NCBI GenBank assembly: GCA_010015655.1
Contig: ML976738.1
Span: forward strand, 121,971 to 185,970
DNA: 64,000 nt
Reading direction: 5' to 3'
Source of the DNA: Bimuria novae-zelandiae CBS 107.79
Taxonomy: Eukaryota > Ascomycota > Dothideomycetes > Pleosporales > Didymosphaeriaceae
The translations under genes were made by a program, and so were the position numbers. Every line of letters starts with the position of its first letter. Positions within the stretch are counted from its first letter, which is position 1. A model generated the notes under the pieces. The model was not told the DNA's origin and made no database searches. It was given only the letters and a program-made list of their open reading frames with translations. Below, one piece after another: positions 44,418 through 55,151 of the stretch.

Positions 44418-44530
44418 GTCGCTTTAGCTCACTTGGGAGAGCGCCAGACTGAAGCAATCCGCCTTCGGGCGGCAAACTTCGGTTCAATTCGAATATCTGG
44501 AGGTACTGTGTTCGATCCACAGAAGCGACA
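44418..44530 (+). tRNA. tRNA-Phe (anticodon GAA) with a 40-bp intron
   Basis: The acceptor stem GTCGCTT pairs with AAGCGAC (44523-44529) and has discriminator A at 44530. D-arm region is TAGCTCACTTGGGAGAGCG. The anticodon arm CCAGA-CT-GAA-G (anticodon at 44451-44453) resumes with A-TCTGG at 44495-44500. The T-arm is CTGTGTTCGATCCACAG. The intron 44455-44494 interrupts after position 37, the canonical place for nuclear tRNA introns, and contains a CCGCC-TTCG-GGCGG hairpin. The exon sequence closely follows conserved fungal tRNA-Phe. Confidence 0.95.
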
Positions 44531-47500
44531 GTTGGGATTTCTTTTTTTGTGCTGGTTTTGGGGGAGGAGTGAGTGATGGGTGCGTGGGCTTAATTAATTA
44601 AGGGTGTACCTTTTGTAGAGAAGAATGCAGTTTTTTAGAAGTGGACGTTGTGGGTGAGAGGGGAAAGTAGTAGGTGGTTTGAATTAGGTATGTTGGGGAG
44701 GGGGGTTGATGTTGGGTTTTGGGTATTTTTCTTGATTGCTATGTATGTGTGCTATGTGTCGTATAACGTGTTTAGATTGTTAAAAGCAGCAAAAGAAAAG
44801 TTATTACGTACCTACGTACTTTCGCTGAGTTAATTCACTTTCTTGTTTGTTCTGGAGTACGTGCTAGACGTGGTTTTAACTATCGCGTTGTTTGGATTTA
44901 AATGCTGCCGCGAAAGAATATAAAACTGTAGTCCTTCCTTGCTATCCTAACTTTTTTGTTATAAAGCTATCTATTCGACAACTCATTTACTCCGAGCCAT
45001 CCATAATTACCGATCGCTACAGGCTAAAGATCCTTCTCACTGTCAGCCAGCCTAATCGCTCGGAGCCGTCCACAATTCCCGATCGCTACACGCCAAAGAT
45101 CCACTAAAGGGAAGTACGCAAATGTGTCCATAATATCTACTACGGCGGCTATGCCTGGAATTAGACGTGATGAATTGATGGCTGGAATTGTTATACCTAA
45201 TTCCCCTCTATTACGACTCCCTTCCTATCTCCGCGGTGCGCACCAACTGGATTATTTAATACAACCTCCTATTGCCCGTATTTTTGGCGTTTACTTCTGA
45301 TTAAATACCCCTTCGAATTACTTCGAGCGAACAGCTCAAGATCCTAACGCCTTGCTGATACTCTTAGTCCCTTCGAGCCTGTGTTTTTACTGTGACGGTA
45401 GGATGCGGAGTGCATTTATTAATTTCACTCCAAGTGTTAATATTGTGATTTCTTTGACACTAGCTCTGTGCTGACCGCCTCGTGAGAGAGGTATTTTGGG
45501 AATAGTATTAAATGTTCATGAGCGGGTTGTTTTCTCCTTGCGAGCGTTTACATGGCATAGTAAGCAAGATTCCGAAGTGCAGTTCGTCCTTCTAATGACA
45601 CGTTTTCTATATAACCAGAGTGAGCATTCGTGCAGAAAATGTCGTAGTCTTGGGGTTGCGATTCCCTACTATAATTATTACCCTATAGCGGAGCTGTGTG
45701 CAAGTACGTTACTAAGCGGACGATTAGAACGCTAATACTATGCAAATACGTCTATAGTTCTACGGAGGACAGACGAGGAAATCTCTCCACCACTTTCTTG
45801 ACGTTTTTAGGGTCCTCTCTTTTCCCTTAGTCAGGAGTGACATTTGTTGTAATAAGTTGAGCCCGAGGTGGCGGGTAAAAAGCACAGGCACGGATAGAAC
45901 AACGAATGTGGTTTGCAACCGGGAAACTTGTCTAGAAATCTCCAGGATCTGTGAGCGGATATCACGAAAAAAAAAAGCTTCTAATATTGCCTTTGCTCCT
46001 GCGACGTGTTCCCTACTTGCAGCCGCCCTTTAGCTAGGGCACGCCCGCGGCATCTTCTACTTAGATGTTGGAGGAAGATGTTTCGGTCTAATTACAAGTT
46101 CAATTAAGAAGTAGTTGAATGACCTGATTCGCTAAGGAGGAGAGCGATCTGGGTCGTATTCTACTGGTTGAAGCTTGCTCCTTCCTTCTTCGCTGGTCTG
46201 GTAAGAACGAGCCGATGGGCAGGAAGTTACGACAGCGTGCGAAGTATATCCTTAAATCACTAATTGAACACACTCTACCTGTAGATAACATTTGGGTTGA
46301 TGCTAGAGCTTTAGTAACGACGATGATGATGAATTATGGTTGTGGATGACAGCGTTGACACTTGCCCGAAACCAGAACTGGGGGTGAAGGAGGTGGAGTC
46401 ATATAGAACCAGCTATGAAGTGTTTTGAGAAGCATTGATGTCCCACTACCTATCCATCGCGATAAGATGGCTCTGTTGGTCCCTATCCGCCAACCGGTAG
46501 CCCGATGTCCCTGCCGAAGCCGCAACAACAACACAGGCGCAGCCCTTGTTATGCAATTATAACCACCCAAGGCCTGGGTACCTCTAACCTACCATGTCCA
46601 TCATGTTTCCCCTAAGTGTAGAACGCAGTCATGTTCGGTGTAGGACCTGTTCTCGATTAAGCCACACCCTTCAGATTCCGCAAGCTCGCAAACAGCAGCA
46701 CTCGATCCAAGAGTTCCAACAGCGTGGGTAGAAACAGCTCTCCCTAAACTCCTCTCTTACGAACATCCTCGTATATACAGTATTCCCGGGCTCTCTATAA
46801 CTCATGTGAAAACGTCGTATATGGCGGCCAGGAGACGAGTGAGTGAGATTTCGTTCGGGAATACCGTTCAAGATGAGAGTCCACGGTAGGAATGGGTGAA
46901 GAGCATATAGTATGCACACCGAAGAGATAGGGAAGCGTGATTCTGGCATGCACTGGTGTCGTTGTCCTCAATGCGGAGTCAGTGAAGAGCGGTGCAGCAG
47001 ATACACCAAGCAAGGAGGTGAGTGTTAGCCTTCATGAAGGTATGTGGTTGAGAGGGTAGTCCTTTGCCATGCACATGAGAAGTGAGGCGTAAAAGTTGTT
47101 CACAGTGAGGCGAGCGGTTCAAGGGGCAATCTGTGGCGAGGAGTGCAAGGTTAGTCAGTTCTGGTGGCAAATACGACAGTGGGAAGTGTAAAGTGCTGGA
47201 GGCCATATCTTAGAGGTAGCAAGATTGCAGAATGAGTGTCGGGCGTGATGAGAAGATTTCGGAAGATACAAGCACCTTTAGGCTCTCACGTTGTCCGTAG
47301 AGAACCCAAGCTGATCTCGAAGCAGCCTAAGCGCATACTTTCCGCCTTGCGTCCTCTGCGATGCAGAGCACGCAACTGCCCGCAGACCTTCCCGGTTTTT
47401 CAGCGCTCCCCGAAATCCCACGCAGTGGCGGATTCACAGTGACACAACCTAACTCTGCAGCATCGGCGCGATGACCGATCTGAAGCATACGCGGACCTGC

Positions 47501-50500
47501 AGATGTAACCTCGGCTTCGTACCGCGGAGGTCCACTTCCATCAACTTGAATCTCAGGTCGCCGAATTCACTAACGCATGATCCAGGAATCTCGCTTTCGG
47601 ATGATTCACCTTGCAACATCTCACAGACTGATCTTCAACCCGACAGGTACCATAACTGGCTGCCGCGCCACCACCCAGTTTCTCAAAGTAGCGAGTTGCA
47701 GGTCAGAGGTAAGATGTTGAATACGAATAAATGGGCGCGTGCTGAATCACTAGAGAGGGTCTGCAAAGCATGATAGCGTGGGTTACGAGGTGGAGAATCT
47801 CTTGTGTCACCCCCGAGGCGACCAGGTAGATCGTGCGGCCGTACTGGTGGGAAATCTCCGTTCAGCTCTCAGCTTCCGTTTTTAGAGACAATGAACAGCA
47901 GCTGTTCAAGGATCCTGATGTTTTAAACGCGCAATTCAGCTGCACGGCTCGGCTCGTGGGTCCGCGGGAGGCGTGGAGGTCGAAAAAGTGACAGGTCGCG
48001 TTTGTCTGGGAACCCCAAACCTGTCAAGCCCGTCGCCACCTGTTCCATTTGTGCCCACCTGAAACTCAGCCGCCAAACGCCAAACATGAGCCAGTGCCAA
48101 GTCCCATATATTTTGAAATACGCAAAATCGATAGTGGACTGGACAAATGGGTTCGCAAAAGGCCAGGTTCTGGTGTTCATCCTGGGGATAAGTGGGGCTA
48201 TGGTCTGCCCCCCTGGTTCCGTTGTGTTCCACCCTGCTCATTGAATTTCATCCGCTTCTCTTCTGATCAGACCCATCCTCCATAACACAGATCATTGGTG
48301 ACGTTTAGGCTCTGTCACGATGTGCCAATTTGGTGACATGCGTGGATCTCGGGATGCGGTAGCACGACTGACCGATGGTCGCGAGAAGCAAGATGAGACT
48401 AGGCCGTTCTGGGGGTGCTGCATTGAATCAAGCGGGCGGGTCGCATTCGCTCTCGCCACTTGACGGCACCCTTCTCTCGTTATCTTGTCTTCAATGCCAT
48501 GCTGCGCTCGACCTCAAACACCAGCGTGGGGCTTGTGGGTAGTGGAAGTGTTTTAACAAAAGCCCAGTACCCGATCCTACACTTTCCCTGCAATGGCGGC
48601 CCGTGGAGATCCGTCAACGTTGATATGTTTCAGTCCCATCCGTTTCTAGTGGTCTGGAACACGTTTGATAAGACACAATACCCATCTGGGGCACAAGAGC
48701 GTGGGAGACGACCAGGAATCGGCACCTCGATTTCGACATCCTTGCTTCGCGATCTTGTAGCCCTGCAGCATCGCATCAGTGCTGATGATGGAGGGGCCTC
48801 TGGGTGCATGCATGCGGAGGTTGATGTTGCTATTACCGACCGATTACTACGCAGTTGCAGGCACTGTTCATTTGGCGACGCGCACAGTGTCGAATCTGTA
48901 GAGAATTTATTGATCATCCAAAATGAAGCGAGATTTTGCCGCAGTGGAGGTGAGACCCGGTTCTGAATCCGAGGAGAACGGGTTAGACTTTGTGTATCGT
49001 TGTGATGCACGCGCACTCTCGCGGAACGGGTGCAATGTTCGCCGCAGGCACGGTACTGACATGAACTTTGCCGCTCGGAAAACACGCGGCTTTGGTGTTG
49101 AACGGTGAAGGAGAGTACCGTGTAGGCGCGCATTCGCATCCGTAGTACACGCTTCCTGATCGGTACGTCATCCGGCGGTACAGTGCATGTCAGGATCAAC
49201 TGACTCATTGTGTTGTAGGGCTCTTTCCCCAGATATCACACGTGGAATCCGCAGGGCATCGGGAGCCACTCGGTCGCCTAATTAGAAATCGTAATACTCT
49301 GCCACGAATAGTGACTCTCTGTGCTTCACCACTTGATCCACGTGAGGCGACAACCAAAGCTTTGCAGTGAAGCTGAGATGTTGTACTTCCGATACTGTAC
49401 TGAGACTGGCGGCTGTTGTAACAGCTTGTGCACCAACAGTCAAACCTACACTTGAAAAGTCCTTTGGTTGCTTCGCCGGACCCTGGGTCATTGGGAATGA
49501 TTTGTGAAGTGGAGTAGCTTCAGGACAGGAATTCGTATTAACACGCACCTTGTTCTTACGTCCAGCTTCTGCAATAGTAGCTCGCAATGTACAAGACGTG
49601 GTGGAAGAAGATTCTCCCACTGGGTCTTTTTCAGGGCGCGAGACTTACGCCGCTTGGCTGACTTCGATATCGCCCAGAACGGTCCGCAAAAATGCCTCGC
49701 CACTCAGCTTTGGAAATGACTAGTGATAGATATCCTTGAGTAGTAGAGCAGCCTCATCGGCATTCTTCACCGCAAGGACAGTATGCTGAAAGGTCATAGC
49801 CGTTGGCTGACGTGCGCTCGAGTGAATTCCGTCCACTCACGCAAGACTGAATCTTACCCATTGCTCTGTAAACCCAAGCTGATCGGTGAAGAAGTGGAGG
49901 ATCGTAATGCCACGAAGATGCCAATATACCAAGAGCATGAAGCCTCGCACTGTTCACGATGTGATGCTGCGGCAATTCTAATCATGCGGTCGCCGTGCAG
50001 TGAGCAATGAACCATCGACCAGGCGGAACAGTTAGAATTTACCATCCTCCACATCGTCGAATTGGAAAGCTCGGCTCGGTTCGCAACTTTTTGATACAAC
50101 GTCTGTGCGAGGGCTTGCGTAGTGCACATGACTTGAAACATGGCAAACGCAAGAAAATCAGGGTCTTCGGTGAGACTCTGATAGACAGGATAGTGGACCA
50201 AATAGTGTCGACAAAGTGCTTTGAGACCATGTGCATCATGCAATACGCTATACTCATTCAATACCGACTACATATCTCGATGGGTAGTCCTGATCTTGCA
50301 GGCAACAGCTTCAAATGGGTAGCTTGGAGGCTCCTGGAGAAAACATAGAGAGGGTGTTCCAGAGTCGAATTTCAACGCAAAAGCCGATTGGTGTGCATCC
50401 TGCAGAGATCATGGTATTTGCGCAGTTTGCATGCAGCCGAGAAATGAGGCTCGAGCATGGCCACTGCGGACAGGGCGTGCTTGAATAGGCAATGATCGAA

Positions 50501-50959
50501 CGATTTTTCCACGCATGCGGCGTGGTCCCACGGACGCAACTGGAGGAAAAGGCATTGACGGCCCGAGAACACGTTATGCACGGTTGGGTCGGCAGTGCCC
50601 CCAACATTTGCAATCAAAAGTTGAAGAGTCAGCTAAGCTGGTGACAGATGCTGAATATGCCAGAGGCATAGCGAGGTCTTTTTTCGACAGGTACTAGAAC
50701 GTATTGTCCAATTAGTCGAATGTGATGCGTCGCAACAAGATTTCGTTTATGTGGCAACCTAGCAATGAAAGAAAGGTGGGTGTTCGGAGAGCTGCATCAG
50801 CGCCAACAAGGTGCCGATTGGTTCGTGGGTTGCCTTAAATCACGACCAAACATGTCAAGTATTGTTGCTTCTAGCTGTCGCGGGAGGTGATTAAGGTTTC
50901 GTCAACGACAGTATTATCGCGCGCCTGTGTGGATACGCGCCTCAAAAAGCTTGCAAAGG
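44531..50959. other. 6.4-kb stretch without a supported gene
   Basis: Normal-composition DNA lacking any ORF with recognisable motifs. The longest frames (48460-48966 plus, 168 codons; 48630-49208 minus, 192 codons) overlap on opposite strands and are compositionally random. The minus-strand frame at 49854-50261 (GLKALCRHYLVHYP and LAFAMFQVMCTTQALAQTLY) is the most protein-like and could be an exon of a BTB-type or unknown gene, but I cannot extend it by splicing. A 44-bp imperfect direct repeat lies at 44990/45059. Otherwise nothing is seen. Confidence 0.45.
44990..45102. repeat. 44-bp imperfect direct repeat, two copies
   Basis: Copy 1 (44990-45033) and copy 2 (45059-45102) share the start CTC(C/G)GAGCC and the core CGATCGCTACA, and both end AAAGATCC. 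They differ at 6 of 44 positions. Spacing of start points is 69 bp. No coding or RNA function is evident. Confidence 0.75.
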
Positions 50960-51079
50960 TACTCGCCCCACACGCCAACCGGAGGTTGGCCCTGCGCAGC
51001 CCAACGTAACTTCGTAGCCTAACGTAACTTTTCGTCGCGGATTTTTCTATTTTCTTAATAAATAACCCATAACCATGCC

Positions 51080-52610
51080 TAAATATTATGGCGAAAGCTA
51101 TAAAATTAAGTAGCGTATCTTTAATTGTCTCTCTAGTTTTTCTAGCTTAAAAATACCTAATTTTGCAGCTATAGCACGCGAATAGAGCGTGCCTGTTTCG
51201 CGACTTCGAGCGCGCGCTGGAGGCCGGATCAGCCGCCATAACCGTAGCGGCACGAATCTATGACTCTCAGAGACCTAAGATGAAGCGCTAAAGTCATATA
51301 TACGTCGCTGCGACACTATTAGCATGCTATACCTTATGCTATAGTTAAAAGGTGCTACTTAATATATCCTTAATCGCGCGCACCCCGATAGCAGAGCTCC
51401 TTTACTTAGTAAGGACTAGCTATTGCAATAGCTATTAAGAAATCTAGACTATCGCTGCATAAAGTAGAAGTTATAGCATATTAATTATATAGTAATAGCG
51501 ACGTTTAAAGCTTATAGCTATTATTTTATTAAGCTTAAAAAGGTAATATACACCTACGGCGTTACCCTATTAGACACCTATAATATGGACGAAACTGGCT
51601 TCCGCATAGGCGTTAGTAGTAATTAATAAATTATTACTATAGAGTTTAATTATTCTTATGTCTCTGCGTTAGAGACGTCGCGCGATTATATTATAAGTAT
51701 TAAATTAATTTTTAGCGATAGAGAGGTGCTTGAACCTATACTCGTTGTATAGGCCGTTAATTACCTTTATTACTAGTATATAAATACGGCGCTGCCTAAT
51801 AGCTATATAATTGCTATATTAATATTAAGATACGCTAATAACTCTATCTTAATAAAGTAGCTAAAGTTTTTTAAAATATAAACGCGCGCGCGCTAGAAAG
51901 GCGCATAGTAATTACTTATATTTAATAGATTTAGTAGCCACCTTATTATTAAGTTTATACAGTTCTACGATAATTATAAGATACTCCCCTTCTTATTATT
52001 ATTATATTTATTATATTATCTGCAGCCTCTAGACGTCGTCTGTTTTTAGCTATTAAAGCAGAATTACAAAAAGGCTATAAAGATGGCCACCCGAACTGGC
52101 TACATAAACTTTAATAAAGTCAAATTTCTACATGTAATCTATAGGATTAGGATAGATACATTTAAGCGCAGCACAATCCTAAGCGCCTAAAAGAAAGCTA
52201 GGATCTTTCTATTTAATCTAGAGCTTGTTTATATAAAGCTGCCAGCACCTATCCGGATGCTATCCCTATTAGTTCTATTCGCTATTAATTCGAGCCCTAT
52301 CGCCAATACACCTACAGCATATTAGCGGCAGCATCAAAAAATGTCGCGCGCCCTAGAGAGAAGCAATATATCAAGCAGGAGGCTTACAAAATTCCTAGAA
52401 AGCTCGTAATTACTAATTAATAGTCTCGCGCTAGCCCAGCGCGACCTTATAAATATTACTATCCCTCGCACTGTCAAAGCCGCCCGCTCACGGGCCACCT
52501 TTGAATAGCTAATTAAGTGATAGCGCATGCAAACACCAGATCTGTATCGTAATATTAGCAATTTCTGTTTACTAGCTAAAACACGCCTTTTTTAGAAGCT
52601 CCTGCACATG
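51080..52610 (+). pseudogene. pogo-type DDE_1 transposase (N-terminal and catalytic part), RIP-broken
   Basis: The translation begins MPKYYGESYKIK at 51075. It continues with TYNMDETGFRIGV (51580 on, first catalytic Asp), NRFSSHLIIKFI-like sequence for the (D)GxxSHxTxEF block, LLYYLQPLDVVCF (about 52010-52050), MATRTGYINFNKVKFLHVI and FKRSTILSA. This is the standard order of fungal pogo transposases. Many TAG/TAA codons arise from CAG/CAA or TGG. The expected basic C-terminal tail is not here but appears at 54770-54960 beyond the PiggyBac-like segment. Confidence 0.82.
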
Positions 52611-52779
52611 CAAACATGCCAAAAGCTGCCTCTCAGCCTAGTAACAATCCTAACTTCGTCAAATACACCAAGTACACGAAAAAGGCTGGTGTTTTGCCCG
52701 ATCTGCCGCGAGATCCGCCACTTGACTAGAGACCTCTCAGAATTGACAACCCTCACGTAATAGGGAGTCCTCTATTACC

Positions 52780-54612
52780 TGAAGGAGTAAATAAAGGCTT
52801 ACCTATTAACCTGTTTAATCTGTTCTTTAATATTAACGTCCTTAACCAAATCGCACACCATACAAATCAGCATGCCTCTACGCTCTAGTACGGGCCGTAG
52901 CTACCCTCAACGCGTAGCTGGAAGCCTACATTACTATCTGAGCTATATACGTACTTCGCAATTATCGTATATATGGGCCTTCACGTCGAGCCCTCGCTGG
53001 AGGAGTACTGGACGCGACTCCACAAGAACGCACCCTATTACCCAATTAATTAATATATAGTACTTAAACGTTGGCAGCAGCTAGATCGATATATATACTA
53101 TATAGAGGTAGATTAGAGCTTTAAGTCTCCCTTTAGACGCGTCTAGGATCTTAGTAAGCTTATTTAAGAGCAGTGCTTAAAGTACTAGAAAGCTAGCTAA
53201 CACCTTTGCGTTAACAAGGTAATTACTAGGTTTACAGGACGTGCAATAGAGAGTGTTATAATTAAAATAAAGCTTACGCTTAAGGGCTACAAGATCTAGT
53301 GCTTAGCTAATAATAGAGTAATACTAAACTAGTTATTTTATGCTAAAGGCATAGGCAAAGGTCCTATTAACCTACTAAAGCTTCTTACTAATACTACTAC
53401 TCTAGCTTTTACGCCTATAGAGTCTATACCTGTCTTTCTTATTCTTACCGTTAACGCTTACGGTTGCTGTCTCTTTCCGCCGGGCCTACACTCTGTGTGG
53501 GATAATAACCTCTTTAACACTATACCTATGCTAGAGTACCTCTAGCAGCATGGTGTAGGCTGCGCAGGCATAGTTAGAACGATAAAAACAAGGACTAAAG
53601 AGGCGTACGAGGAGATAGTAGTTATAGAGTTAGAGGTAGAGAATGCCGCTGTTTGGATGCGCGCACGCTAGAAGTTAATAAAAAAGAGCTTTAGCTAGAA
53701 GCTTATATGGCTTAAGACGTAGTTTATAGCCAAGTTAGAGTAGGGAGAGATATACTAGGACCTTTTAGAGAGTAAGGAAGTTCTATAGGTAGTATAGAGA
53801 GATAATTAAGTTATCCTTTTTACTTCTACTATTACTAAGCGTAGGTTCCTACCCTTAACCCTATGCTAAGATATTGCTTACGAGAGTTACTACTAGCTAC
53901 TTAGGTTATCCTTAGGCACCGTAGAAGGTTAAGGATAAACTAGAATAATAAGAAATTACTAGACAAGGTCTTTAGCAACAACTTTATTAAACTGCTTAGG
54001 ATCCCTTAGTTTATAGATAAGTATAATTACTATAAGAGTGAGGTAGATCGCTTTAACTAGGTTAAAAGTTACTACTCTATATAGTAAGTTAAGAGACAGA
54101 CCTGGCGCCCGCTGCTCTATTTTCTACTAGATCTAACGCTTAATAATTGCTATAGGCTCTCCTCCTACTTGTTAAACAGAGAGGCTTAACGTAGAGGCTA
54201 TAAAAAGTTTCTATATAGGCTTATAGAGTAGCTTCTTAAGCGCGGTAGCTGTCCTTGCGTAGGATCTATTAAACGTTAGAGACTTAAAGACGTATTTATT
54301 AACGCTAGCAGTAACGAGAGCTCTTACAAGTTAATAAGACTATTTAGGGAAGCTAAAGCTTGTGTAGCTTGTGCTGAAAATAGGCGTACAAAACACAACT
54401 TCAAGCACGGCAAGACACCTCGTACGGCTCTTACAGAGACCTCTGGCAATCGTCAAGGGCGCCAGCGTCCTGCGCGTACTACTTATGGCTGCTCGCTCTG
54501 CCGACTGCCTTTGTGTAGGCCAGAAGTCAGCCCTGAGTGCTGGCAGGAGCACATACGACGCGCCCGAACAAACTCCCAGGTAGACACCACTGCAAGCTCA
54601 AGTATTAAGTAG
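52780..54612 (+). pseudogene. PiggyBac-like (DDE_Tnp_1_7) transposase remnant
   Basis: Pieces in family order: PINLFNLFFNINVLNQIA (about 52802 on), YYPIN and LKRWQQLDRYI (about 53037-53080; family MSxxRFxxLxRYL), VITRFTGRAIESVIIKIKL (53219 on; family VRFTGRSxxTxxxKxKP) and GYKIWCLANN. Further on are NWLFYAKG-like sequence, WDNNLFNTIPMLEYL (near 53495-53530; family LDNLFxSxxLLxxL) and QHGVGCAGIVRT. The C-terminal cysteine-rich finger is YGCSLCRLPLC then ECWQEHIRR (54484-54560), ending at TAG 54610-54612. Stops interrupt it. The cysteine-rich tail is well preserved. TTAA target duplications were not identified, so exact ends are unknown. Confidence 0.78.
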
Positions 54613-54769
54613 TTCTATACTAAGACCGTCAAAAATGAAGTCTCTATACAAATCTACGTACAAATCTCATCCACCTTGGTGTTCATGCAGAATCGGAGCT
54701 ACCATCCGATTGGCCTACAGAAGGTGGTCCGTGAGCGGACGGGGTTGCCAGTGCGAGGGATAGTAGCTT

Positions 54770-54960
54770 AATAACGCTAAAAAAGGCAGATTAAAGATAA
54801 AAGGCTAGTATAAAAAGGCAGCGTAGTAACTATTAAAGCAGCGCGATAAGTAATTAATTAACGTGTAAAACTTAAGGCTTAAAAGGTTACTTAAAAGGCT
54901 GTAAAAACGTATAAGGACGCCCACTTGTAGAGCCTATAAAATTAGCCCTAATAGGTCCTA
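54770..54960 (+). pseudogene. pogo transposase C-terminal basic tail (separated fragment)
   Basis: The translation gives KRQIKDKRLV, then KGSVVTIKAAR and LKRLLKRL, interspersed with stops. It resembles the Lys/Arg-rich tail that follows the DDE domain in pogo proteins. It probably completes the 51080-52610 remnant and was displaced by the PiggyBac-like insertion. Confidence 0.55.
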
Positions 54961-55151
54961 TCTCTTAGAGAGATGACTGTAGATCCTGCCCTACTTGCTA
55001 CACCAACTCCACTGTATATTAGCCTATATAATTGAAGTCTACGCTGTCAAAAGACTGGATCAATTTCGATTCTCTATACAAAGTTACGTTGGGCTGCGAA
55101 GTTACGTTGGGCTGCGCAGGGCCAACCTCCGGTTGGCGTGTGGGGCGAGTA

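Larger units (their letters stand above)
50962..55149 (+). mobile_element. 4.2-kb composite transposon: pogo-type TIRs enclosing pogo and PiggyBac-like transposases
   Basis: Terminal inverted repeats of 69 bp (50962-51030 and 55081-55149) begin CTCGCCCCACACGCCAACCG and match at 67 of 69 positions; both mismatches are CpA->TpA. Both ends abut TA (50960-50961 and 55150-55151). Each TIR contains a direct repeat of AGCCCAACGTAACTT. Inside are a pogo DDE_1 transposase remnant (51080-52610, tail at 54770-54960) and, between these parts, a PiggyBac-like transposase remnant (about 52780-54612). The simplest reading is a pogo element carrying a later PiggyBac insertion. All coding parts contain stops. 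Confidence 0.85.

Noticed and set aside
48460..49208. Overlapping ORFs of 168 (plus) and 192 (minus) codons
   Set aside because: Neither has recognisable motifs, they are mirror frames of each other, and residue composition is random.
49854..50261. BTB/POZ-domain gene on the minus strand
   Set aside because: One stretch is faintly reminiscent of BTB C-terminal regions, but no BTB core is found in neighbouring frames and no splice model could be built.
54371..54583. A 70-codon ORF within the PiggyBac-like region
   Set aside because: It is out of frame with the cysteine-rich finger YGCSLCRLPLC, which is the family-matching frame.
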